From: Ophioceras dolichostomum
Lineage: Eukaryota; Ascomycota; Sordariomycetes; Magnaporthales; Ophioceraceae
Assembly (NCBI GenBank): GCA_003049485.1
Contig: PYST01000019.1
Coordinates: 62,001-126,000, forward strand
Direction of reading: 5' to 3'
Length of the DNA stretch: 64,000 nt
Part shown: positions 54,498 to 64,000 of the stretch, in pieces
Layout: each line of letters opens with the position of its first letter
Position numbering within the stretch: the first letter of the stretch is position 1
Translations under genes and position numbers: made by a program
Notes under the pieces: model-generated
Seen by the model: the letters and a program-made list of their open reading frames with translations, nothing else
Told to the model about the DNA's origin: nothing
Databases searched by the model: none

Positions 54498-57198
54498 ATG
54501 GCGTTTACGAAGCCGTACCCACTCCTCATGGGGGTGATTCTCCTTCTTTTGTTCGCCAGGCCGACCCTGGCTTTCGGAGCGGGAAATATCGCCACTATTT
54601 CCAAAGTCGAGGGCGAGAACTGGCGCCACGGAGATATCGAGGATGCCCTCCTCAAGATTGTCATGGCACGCGTGGCCGGAGGCAAGAAGTTCGGCACTCT
54701 GGATGTGTCCCGAGTCTACTTTGGCAACTGGCTTCGTGACTACAGCCAAGGAATCGACGTGGGCACGGTCAAGAGTGTATCTGCCGAGGCCGTTCGTCTT
54801 CTCCTATGCATCCTGGGGTTCTTGACCTTCGGCTATGGCTCCCGCGAGTTCGAGGTTACGGCCGACCGCCTGGGCTGCTACCGCCCTGAGGACCACATCG
54901 ACAACCCCAAGAACTACGCAGACAACCAGGACGCACGCAACTACGACCGCCGCCTGCGTGGCCCCGTTAATGAAGGCGTCGAGCTCGCTGTCGATGAGCA
55001 GACCGGCTTAAAGAACTATATCGCCAACGAGAACGCCGGCATCATGACGAGTGCTCTCCATGTCCGCAGGCTCTTCGGGAAGTGCATCGAGCTTGGACGC
55101 TCTTACGGCCGGACAAACAACAAGGCTGAGCTGCACGAGGCACTGAGACTGCTCGGAACTGGACTCCACTGTCTGGAAGGTGAGTCGCCGTCACTGTACT
55201 CAGGTGCTATTTGAAATGCTTGGGCTAACGGCTGTGCCTGCCAAGACTACTTTGCGCACAGCAACTACATCGAGCTCGCTCTTATCGAGATGGGTGAGCG
55301 CGATGTCTTCCCGCACGTCGGCCGGCGCACTGCTATTCGGATCCCTGGTGCTCGCAACTCTGTGTACCCCGTCACGACGGGCACTTTCGGTGGCGTGGAT
55401 TTCCTGCACTCGGTGACTGGTGAAGGTATGGGAAACAAAAACCGACTCATTGCGTTATAGGATATGGCGAACTACGACTTCATTCTAACTGCGTACCTCC
55501 CCATTAGTTTCGGACAAGTTGACCCAGAGCGAGATCCAGGATCTCGAGGGAACGCTTCAGGAGAGCAAGAATAACGACACCAGCTACCTGAGGGACCTGC
55601 TGGACAAGATCCCCGACGGCATCTTGGGCGGTGACAAGAAGCAGAAGGTGGACGAGATCCAGTCCAACACTGCCAATGCGCAGATGGAGAACATGTCGGT
55701 CTCGCCACGTGAGCCAGAGGAGTTCACCCGCTACGTCCAGAACGTGTTCCAGCAGATCATGCCCATCATCGAGTGGCACGACGAGGTGCTCCAGGGTATT
55801 TCCGAGGCCATCGAGAAGATCCCGATCCTCCCCAAGATCATCGAGCAGCTCGAGGAGCAGATGTCGATGTTTGTCTTCCAGAACATCGCCCCCTTCATCG
55901 TCCCCGTCATCGGCCAGATCAAGAACGAGCTCGCCACGGGCGCCACCGAGGTCATTGAGAGCAGCAAGCGCGAGCAGCACATCGTCTTTGAGGACGACTA
56001 CTCCTCTGATCCCACTCACTCTATGCTGTCGAAGGATCACTTCTCGAATGTAGGTTTTTACTCAACCACTTCTCAATCTAACGTATGTAATCTACACATG
56101 ATTTGATACTAACAATGGCGGCAGATCCTCAACGAGATCGCTGGCAAAACGGCCAGCAAGGTCGTGGGATGGGTGGTTCCCCAGATCATGGATGCCTGGG
56201 ACAACAATGGTGTGGACGTCGACCGCACGCTGAACCGCATCATCTACGGTGTGCTCCACCACCCCGCTCAGCGCGACATGGGCAGGGACGGCGCCAATGA
56301 CGGCCGAAACATCATGTTCCGCTCCGTCGAGGAGTGGTGGCAGGGCATGGACGACTACTCTCGGAACGAGCTGCGCCGCAAGCTGTCGCGCGAGGGCGTC
56401 GAACGGGGCGAGAACCACAAGGAGGGCCAGCACGACAGCGGCCACGGTTGCGGCAAGAAGCTCGGGATGCACAAGAACTTCGGCGGCGGCGACAACTCCA
56501 TGGAGGACCGCATCGCCGGCGCAGCGGCCGGCGCCATCCTCGGGGGCGTCACCAGCGGCTTCTCCAACATCGTCGAGGGCAGCACCGGCGTGCACGTGCC
56601 CGAGTACCATCAGCAGACCAGCTTCTCGGACGCCATCACCGGCGGCGGCGGCGGCGGGGAGTCCTCCGGCGGTCTTGGCGGCCTGATGGGCTCCATGCTC
56701 GGCGGCGCCTTTAAGAAGGAGAACACCGAGACCACGGCCAGCTACGGCCGCGACGACGACGGCGGACACACCCAGTCCTACTCGTCGTACGGACGGTCCG
56801 ACTCGGGTGACCGCTACGGCGAGGCCCAGTACAAGCAGACTGACTACGACGACGGCAGCCGCCGCACCGAGTACAACCGCTACGAGCAGCAGCAGGAGCA
56901 AGACGAGGGCGGTTACGGTGGCGGTCGTCGGTACGAGGAGCGCACCGAGACCCGCTACGAGAGCAACGAGAGCTCCGGCTGGGGCGGCGGCCACCATCGC
57001 CGGGATGACGATGAGGGCGGCTACGGTGGAAACGGCGGCTACAACCGCCGCGACGAGGAGCGCCGGGACGACGAGGGCGAGGGCGAGGGCGAGGGCGGCG
57101 GCGACGCCTTCGGCAACTTCCTCGGAAACGTGGCCCGTCAGGCCCGCGACAGGCTCGAGGACAACAACGAGGGCGGCGGTAGCCGTTGGGGTTTCTAA
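54498..57198 (+). CDS. het-c: HET-C heterokaryon incompatibility protein homologue
   Basis: Homologue of Neurospora HET-C, a plasma-membrane-associated protein. Allelic HET-C differences there, with PIN-C, trigger cell death after hyphal fusion. Exons: 54498-55179, 55246-55425, 55508-56049 and 56125-57198, giving 825 aa. Donors are GTGAGT, GTATGG and GTAGGT; the last intron has a perfect TACTAAC branch. A signal peptide is at residues 1-25 (LLMGVILLLLFARPTLAFGA). The Het-C domain follows: KVEGENWRHGDIEDALLKIV, VYFGNWLRDYSQGIDVGTVK, YRPEDHIDNPKNYADNQDAR, LHCLEDYFAHSNYIELALIE, GTFGGVDFLHSVTGE, then helices to about 560 (WDNNGVDVDRTLNRIIYGVL). The C-terminal 200 residues are Gly/Tyr/Asp/Arg-rich low complexity, characteristic of HET-C. 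The allelic specificity segment should lie within the middle domain; I cannot assign an allele type. Confidence 0.95.
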
Positions 57199-58830
57199 GC
57201 GCCCGTCATCGGGTTCCATGGGGTTGGTTCCTTCGCGATATCTATCGAGGTAGCCTCCCCTCTTGAGTGATGGGTGTGATGAAAGATGGCGTGGTGCAGT
57301 AGGCTGGTTTCCGTAGCGCGAGATGCCAAAACCAGCCGGTCCATGGCGAGCGATCGAGTCGGAATGTTTGACGGTGTTGAGTTTCCTGGAGTGGTAAGGG
57401 GCGATGATGGTAGCTAGTCGAGTATGGAGAAAAAAAAGCTTTGCATTTTATTTTGGACTCTTTCCATCAGTGAACAACCTCCTTAGCTACCTACTTAGGT
57501 ACCTACCTATCGTCTACGCTACTATCATGTGCCTTCCAGTTTATTTACGCTGTTCACAGTACTGTACCGCCATAGCCTACCTACCTACCCACAGACCTCC
57601 CGGATCAACCATCAGCGAGTGCTGTGCAAGGTAGCAACCAACCAGGTCAGTCAGGGAGGTCTCTATTTAGTCTCGGATCAAGACGGCCGGAGCCAATTTA
57701 CGCGTCACACACACCATCCCCACGTTTCTTTCCGGAGGAAATCTTCGAGTTTCTCCGGGGCCCCAAAACGGAGATCGACGGTATGGACCCGTGGACCGAC
57801 GGGAGCGAAAGAATAGTAGAGAAATAAATCCCCTATAGTGCGGGGAAGGATAAAACGGGGACAACATAATGCCAAGGGGGTTCAGGGCATTTGGTAGACG
57901 GGCCAGTAACACCAGCCAGCTCCCCAACCCTTTTGTCGGTCACGATAAAGAAGTGGTTCTAAGTCTCGATACAGTCTGCAAATCGAATCGACTGGTATTT
58001 TTACTAGCTAGACTTTTACCTGGAGACTACCGTCCTTTTTCAAGGATTAGCATACGTTCACAGTTTCGGGGGCTCTTCCTACAGTTCCTCCAGAGGAATC
58101 GATGTGTTTCATGCAAGTGCCTCCCTGAAAACGGCACACCTTGTTTATGTTTCTGTTTTTCTTCTCCGCGTCGAACCACCCGTCCACAGTGGAGTTTTTA
58201 ATTCATATGGATATTATAATCTCGTGGTCTGCCCTTGTGCTGCCCGGTATGAGCGTGCAACTGGGAACTTTGTAAGAACTCCCCAGCTAGGTCGCTACGC
58301 GAACCGCTGCGGGCGCGGCTCACACGGCCCAGCAGCCTGAACGAAAATTCGCCCCGAACCAAGCGGCGGTTTCCCGGGCTTCTGGTCCTCCGACACACTC
58401 GCTCTCTCTCTATCTATGGCTCTGTTTTCCGTCGCCCTGCCATGGCGACTCTCCGTTTTACACACCACTCTTCTGAAAGGAAGTTCAGGGGAGGGGAAAT
58501 ATAGTGATATCGTGATCTCGCTTGGAGCTATCCTGCGGAATTATCGAGATTTAGGGACGGGAACACTGGAGCGGAGCGGGTTGTGAGGGCGGGGTGGATG
58601 GTGATTGATGATTATATCTCCCCCTGGTCCTGTTTATTACTCTCCCTCTTTGTTTTTGGAAGCTTTTCCCTGCTTTTACTCCTCGCGTGTGAAGGTAGGT
58701 GTATCCAGGGATTTGCGGTCCTCTTGTTGTCTTCGTGCAAAGTTCCAACCACCCTCTGATTCCTGCTTCTCCTTCGGCCAACCCCCTTCGTCCACTGACC
58801 TATACTTCCAAGGATATAAGAGTGGACAAG
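57199..58830. other. Intergenic, endoglucanase promoter side
   Basis: About 1.6 kb between HET-C and the GH45 gene. TACCTACC clusters at about 57488-57510 and 57578-57593. No gene supported. Confidence 0.4.
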
Positions 58831-60218
58831 ATGCAAATCTCTCTCACGGCACTCCTCGGCCTCGTGCCGGCCTACCTTGCCGCCACCGCGGCGGCCCAGG
58901 GCTCCCAGGGCAACGGTGCAACCACCAGATACTGGGACTGCTGCAAGCCGTCGTGCGGCTGGCCTAAGAAGGGCAACCTCCTTTCTGGGCCAGTCAAGAC
59001 GTGCGACAAAGGGGATAATCCCCTTAATGATGGAGGCAATACGAGTGAGTCTGTTCATTCGCGCGTACCAAGGCTGTTTCTGTCGCCGCGGCCCTAGCCT
59101 ATGTAGACGCTTGCTGACCGATATCGTTATCATCAAGAGTCTGGATGTGACAGCGGTGGCAACGCCTTCATGTGCTCGTCCCAGGAGCCTTTTGCTACGA
59201 ACGAGACGCACTCGTTCGGGTTCGCGTACGTGGACGAACCCCCCGACCCTGATATATCAAAAAGACATCAATGCCCCGCCCTCGAATCCTCTATTCCGAT
59301 ACGATACTGATATTGGGGACGACATGGCCATGGCTGTTGTCAGTGCCGTCCGCATTGCTGGCAAACAGGAGACGGATTGGTGCTGCGCCTGCTACGAGCT
59401 GACCTTCACGAGCGGGCCGATCCAGGGCAAGAAGCTTATAGGTTAGTTCCAGGCTGTAAGTCTTGAGGCACGAGGAGTGGTAGCTGACTTCTCTTATAGT
59501 TCAGGCGACCAACACTGGCGGCGGTATGTGACTTGATCGAGACTCACTCTCCTAGAAGAGAGCTCCTTCCCCCCTATTTCGAGAGGGTCCTTTTTGGAGG
59601 CAGTGAAGGGAAGCAATACCCATGGGTGCAATCTGGAGTTTGCTAACATAGGTCCAACAAGACCTTGGTCAAAACCATTTCGATCTCGCGGTGAGTGCAG
59701 GGCCCTCTTTTCTTGGACGCCCTCGTTAGGCTATGTGCGCCTAGGGATAGATGCGAATATCCTCGTCACTGCCCCTCTTTACTAACTTGATATCCCCTCA
59801 GATCCCCGGCGGCGGAGTCGGCCTTTTCAACGCGTGCACAAACCAGTACGGCGCGCCGTCGAACGGATGGGGTGAGCGGTACGGCGGTGTGCGCTCGCGC
59901 TCCGAGTGCAACGGATTCCCTCAGAAGCTCAAGAATGGCGTACGTTCATTGCCCTCCATCTTCGTTGACATCATCACCCCCCTCCCCTCCCATCCTGGTC
60001 CTCCCCCATCTCTCCTCCTTGTATCTCTTCCCCCCCAAAGCTCCTCCGCATGATGCTTCATCACCATCACTCGAAGTAAAGTACTTCGTCGTCGCCTACA
60101 TACAGTAGGGGGTGATGGGGAGCATGTCTTCTTGTTCGAACGATGGGCCGCGGCTGCCGAGCACCTACCTCCCGATGGGTTCTTCCCGATTGGGAAATTT
60201 ACATGCGAAACCTGTTTC

Positions 60219-60276
<58 letters not shown>

Positions 60277-60570
60277 AAGCATACGCACAAACTTCACACA
60301 CCATATTTACACCCCCGGCTAGTTGAACGCAAGGATGCCTAATCACGGTTCCCAAACTGATGGTTAAACCCAAAAAAAATAAAAAAATAGTGCTACTGGC
60401 GATACGACTGGTTCGGCGGCGCAGACAACCCTACGGTCAGCTTCAAGCAGGTCGCCTGTCCGGCGGTACTCACGACCAAGAGCGGCTGCGTCCGCGCCAA
60501 CGACGTGATCAACCAGTCTCCCACCGGGCCGAGCACGCTGCCGACCTGGACGCCGAACAAGGGGGCTTGA
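58831..60570 (+). CDS. Secreted endo-1,4-beta-glucanase, GH45
   Basis: Extracellular cellulase cutting internal beta-1,4-glucan bonds by inversion. Seven exons: 58831-59044, 59138-59225, 59344-59441, 59500-59523, 59662-59690, 59802-59939 and 60391-60570, giving 256 aa. Exons 4 and 5 are microexons of 24 and 29 nt. A signal peptide is at about residues 1-22 (MQISLTALLGLVPAYLAATA). Family 45 motifs: TTRYWDCCKPSCGW (catalytic Asp near the N-terminus), SGCDSGGNAFMCSSQEPFAT, GFAAVRIAG made by splicing, DWCCACYELTFTSGPIQGKK, NTGGDLGQNHFDLAIPGGGV (second catalytic Asp, assembled from four exons), FNACTNQYGAP, RSRSECNGFP and CYWRYDWFGGADNPTVSFKQ. There is no cellulose-binding module or Ser/Thr linker; the protein stops right after the catalytic domain. 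Intron 6 (451 bp) contains a TC microsatellite. Confidence 0.93.
60223..60275. repeat. TC dinucleotide microsatellite in GH45 intron 6
   Basis: Uninterrupted 53-bp (TC)n run inside the last intron of the endoglucanase gene, about 115 bp before its acceptor. Expected to be length-variable between strains. Confidence 0.95.
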
Positions 60571-63154
60571 CGGGGACCGAATTGGTGGCTTTCTGTCACG
60601 ATGGCGGTTGGTGTCGTTGTTGGGGCAGGGTGATGGTAAAGTTCCGAGTGGATGTGCTAGCAGTGGGCTTATTCACGAGTGGACGGACAGAAGACCGCAC
60701 GAACAACTTAGAGTCTCCCGTGATGCCTACTGTGCCTAGGCAGGCGAGGGGATGAGGAGCAGAGGGCTGAGTACTGTACACATGGGTTAATAGGGAGTGG
60801 CCAGCTCAGAGCCGCAGGTGTGAGGTTTGTAGTCAACTAGTATGCCATCAGTAAGGACACTGGTAACTAGGTAGGTGACTACCAACGCAGGGGGGCGGAC
60901 AGAGCCGATTCGGCTTGCATCTGCCTGGTTGAAAATGGTGATTTTCGTGTGTAGTCGGTGGCTACGGCCGTACAGGGGGGGTCGTTCCCTGGCCTATAAC
61001 ATAACACCTCATACTTCTGCGCAATGGAGAGAGATGGATAGGCTAGCTACCTAGTCAGTCGGGGAACGCGCGGCCGACAGTGGTGGTACTGTGTATGTGT
61101 AGTTCATTTCTTAGTCCCGTCGGTTAGGACGTTCTCTCTTTTGCAATCGAACGGCCTATCCTAGTAGGCAATGTAGGTTGGCGTGGTCTCCTGCATTTTC
61201 ATGCGCAGCCCAAGTGGGCACGTATCCAGTCGGGCTGAAACGGCGGTGTCGGACAACAACCACTTTTCATGTGATGGAACAGAGAGAACAAGGCACTTAC
61301 GACTTTTTCATCACGTCGTTCTTTCACTCACACTCTATGAAAGCATGCAGGGAGGCTGCCGTATTTATAACGTGATGTAGAAGATTGATTGTTCCGCGAT
61401 GTGCCACCCGTGATGTTACCGTGTTGTCGCTCCTTCCCTATGACGAAACCAAGTCGGGTATGACTGCCCGGACTGTGCTGCCAAATGACGGGCCGAACGG
61501 CACAACGGCACACATTTTGCACAGACGTTTGTTAGGGGGGTCAAGAAGCTTTTCTTTTCCAGGTTCCGGCGGTGAACTAGAATGCTTCGTCTAGTTTGAT
61601 TTCTGCACTACGCTTGCGCCAGCGGGTGTGCGGCTGTACGGATGTAGATGATTGGTCGGTCTTTTTGAGGGAGAACAAGCTTTTTTCCCACGGTTTGCCC
61701 AGGACGGCTCGACGGATGGACCCCTCGCACGTTTTTTGGGATTCCTCAAGACAACGTTGATCCATGTGCGTGGGCGAGGGCGAGTGGCACGAAGGCAGAG
61801 TTGAGAAAGTCTTGCCATACCCGTTTGGAAAGCTTTTGTTGGATCTGGGCTGCGTTGCCATATCCCTCTCCTCCTTGTTTTTTCGCACCCCGAGATACAT
61901 CGAGATCCCGTCTGACGAAGCGTAACCCAATCCTGCACCCTATTTCATCCGATGTGTCATTATTACTTTGCACTGGAGGAATGCCCTGGTTGCGAGATGA
62001 TGGTGTGTTCCAGTGCGTTAGAGTGCGTTAGGGTGTGGAGACAGAAGAGGAGCAGAGGGGAGGGATGGAGCGAGTAGACGGGGCTTCGGGATGAGGGGGT
62101 GAAGACACTAACTGGAACTTATCGTTGGGATGCCTTGCCTACATATACTGGCATACGAAAGACAGGTGTCAGCGGAGTGCAGGATGAGGCGGATGTCGGC
62201 CAAGGGCTTGGCACAGAAAACCCCAGGCCGGCCCAGCTTCCCGAGACCCTGGTTTCTGCTCCAGCTTCTCTCGGTCTTCCTCTTTCATCAGAATCTGTTT
62301 GTGTGTGCCAGCGCGCCTCTCGCTCGCTAGTTAACTGCCCCGTCCTCTGTGAATACGGTGGCAGTCAAGTCCAGTTTCTTTACGCCATACGGAATACTCG
62401 CTCTCCCCAGCCCTCTCTTCAAGTGGTACCTACTTGCTCGAATCCTGAATTTTTTTGGTTATTTCTCATTTCCCCCTCAACAGCCATATTTTCTTCCTCT
62501 TCCAATAATTCGATCCGTCCTGCGCAGATTTCGCGGGTTCCCCTTTCGCGCCGGCCTTTCTGCACTGCTTTGCATCCGAACGGACTGAAAGGGGGTGTTC
62601 TTGGCGCCTTTATATGAACTCTCTCTACTCCTTTTTTTACTCACGAGGGAAAAGCGCAACGGCTTCGTTTTCCTCGCAGGTGCGCCGGTTCTGCCAAGCC
62701 GGAACCCTCAATATGGTTTGATTGATTGAGTTGGAGCGATCGATGATTGAGCATGTGTAGGTGCCAACTGACCACTGTCCATTGCCTGATTCCCACTGCC
62801 CACTGCCCACACCAAGACCTCAGAGCCTGTACCTGCGTCGACTCCACGACCGACAAGTACATTTCCCCATGGAGATTGAGAGCGTGCCCCGAACGCGTCG
62901 CCTCGGTGTTTGGAGTCTCCAAGTTCAATTCAGGGTTCTTTTTTTGTTTCCCCCGGCTTGGCTTACCCTCCCCCAGGTTTCTCTCCCCCTCTTTCCCCCG
63001 CCGAAATGGCTCGCTCATGGTCTTGGGTCGATCAGATCGGGTGCCACAGCGATGCCAAGATGGCGCCAAGACACACACGAAGCTTCTTTCCCCAGCGCCT
63101 GAGTCGTTCATCGACTTCCGTCATTTGGTCTTGGCTAACTGGCATGTCTAACAG
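60571..63154. other. Intergenic and unresolved 5' part of the last gene
   Basis: About 2.6 kb. It should contain the promoter and first exon(s) of the gene starting before 63155. A hydrophobic frame near 62230-62330 (FLLQLLSVFLFHQNLFVCAS) could encode a signal peptide, but no in-phase splice to 63155 can be defended. The frame from ATG 63006 (MARSWSWVDQIG) is an alternative with no suitable donor. Confidence 0.35.
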
Positions 63155-64000
63155 CCCTCGACGAGATCGATAATGCCGTGTAAGTCAATGATTGCCCGAT
63201 TCTACCGTTCTCGCTTTGATTTCCACCTGGAACAGCGCCTGGGCTCGAACCCAGAAAGGCGGCGAGACAAACCTAGAGGGATCCTGTCCCAAATCAACAT
63301 CGCCACTGTCCCTTTTTCCCGTACATGCGATGCTACCTCTCCTCAAAGACGGCGTCATGTCTGACAATCTGGTACATGTAGACTCTTATTCAGCAACCCC
63401 ATATACTCTGGACCCGGCACGGGGTACAGTACAATCGTCAAGAATATTACAGCCCTGTCGGTAAGTTGAACCTCTCTCTTTCACCTGTTCCTGTGATCTG
63501 ATCTTGCTGTGCGCCGAGCCTTGGCGCCAAGCAACTGGCGCCATGCCATATGCCATGCCTCCTTACCCCATGGCCCATGCTCTGTGCTCTGCGTGTCTGA
63601 TCGATGTCTGACCATGTGTGAATGTGCCACTGACACACGATATATCGCAACCGTCGCACAGAGCCGCATGGCATATTCGGCTCGGATAACCCAGAACTTG
63701 ACCACCCTGTCGTCCCAGTATGTCACGTCATCGCAGACCATCCAAGGCCTGTTGTACGTGCCCGACCTCGAGCCCGGCAGCGCATGTCAACAGGCCCTGC
63801 GGAAGTATGTGTCGCCCTCCGCCGTGCGCCAGGCCAACCTGCCGCCCACGATGTTCAACCTCGTCGCGATCGCCCCGTGGATCAGCGCCGATTGCACCCA
63901 AGCCTTCCTCGCCGCCGCCCGGCTGGACCCCTTGCGGGCCTTCATCTTCTACAGGCCAAGCAACAGCACCGCGCCCCCGCCCGCGGCGAGCTCGGTGCTA
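63155..64000 (+). CDS. Partial secretory protein, PA/RING-type E3 ligase-like N-terminus
   Basis: Gene cut by the window edge. Exons supported by phase and signals: 63155-63179 (acceptor CAG after GGCTAAC; donor GTAAGT), 63382-63460 (acceptor TAG, donor GTAAGT) and 63662-64000 and beyond (CTGAC branch, CAG acceptor). Joined protein: ALDEIDNAVLFSNPIYSGPG, then YSTIVKNITALS, SRMAYSARITQNLTTLSSQY, LLYVPDLEPGSACQQALRKY, PPTMFNLVAIAPWISADCTQ and ARLDPLRAFIFYRPSNSTAP. Several N-glycosylation sequons (NIT, NLT, NST) and the block VAIAPWIS...C resemble the lumenal PA-like N-terminus of large fungal RING-H2 membrane proteins; the RING itself would lie beyond the window. The first exon with the signal peptide is not resolved. 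Confidence 0.55.

Noticed and set aside
56092..57219. 375-codon antisense frame of Val/Ala/Leu-rich protein
   Set aside because: Shadow of the GC-rich glycine-rich tail of HET-C; low complexity without a family.
63225..63275. tRNA-like T-arm (GGGTTCGAGCCC on the minus strand)
   Set aside because: The T-loop would have six rather than seven bases, and no matching acceptor, D or anticodon stems could be found.

Overview
This is a nuclear segment of a filamentous ascomycete. Genes are split by short introns (about 50-150 bp) with GTRAGT/GTATGT-type donors, CTAAC/CTGAC branch sites and CAG/TAG acceptors. Coding regions are GC-rich. The gene set is typical of a mould: HET-C with a glycine-rich tail, urease, GH45 endoglucanase, D-amino-acid oxidase, trifunctional HIS4. 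HET-C and the protein content point to the Sordariomycetes; I cannot name the genus. Exon coordinates were worked out by hand from splice signals, reading phase and family conservation.

Layout. 0.6-12 kb holds histidine biosynthesis HIS4 (-), TFIID subunit TAF9 (+), lipin/PAH1 phosphatidate phosphatase (-) and lysine biosynthesis LYS1 (+). 13.7-24.4 kb holds a large membrane/fibronectin-III/coiled-coil protein (+), the mitochondrial twin-Cx9C protein CMC1 (+), D-amino-acid oxidase (-) and a zinc-finger protein (-). 24.6-26.1 kb is a repeat-rich island: a TCCTCA-headed minisatellite, a TATA-like sequence, four 17-bp direct repeats and a possible small split gene. 26.1-37 kb holds a GH47 alpha-mannosidase (-), UTP11 (+), an unassigned Q-rich protein (-) and a Maf pyrophosphatase (-). 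37-49.6 kb holds an INO4-like bHLH factor (+), mitochondrial threonyl-tRNA synthetase (-), a single-span membrane coiled-coil protein (+), urease (+) and an HMG-box protein (-). Then comes a gene-poor 4.9 kb, HET-C (+), a GH45 endoglucanase (+), and the first exons of a secretory-pathway protein resembling fungal PA/RING proteins, cut by the window end.

There is no biosynthetic cluster; this is mostly core genome with mixed strands. Themes that recur are amino-acid synthesis (HIS4, LYS1; LYS1 has a perfect TGAGTCA cross-pathway-control site), nitrogen scavenging (urease, D-amino-acid oxidase) and phospholipid control (lipin, INO4-like bHLH). The least ordinary parts are the 24.6-26.1 kb island, the E-boxes and retainable last intron in the bHLH gene, the isolated HET-C locus, and a TAGGTA/TACCTA motif that recurs in non-coding DNA.
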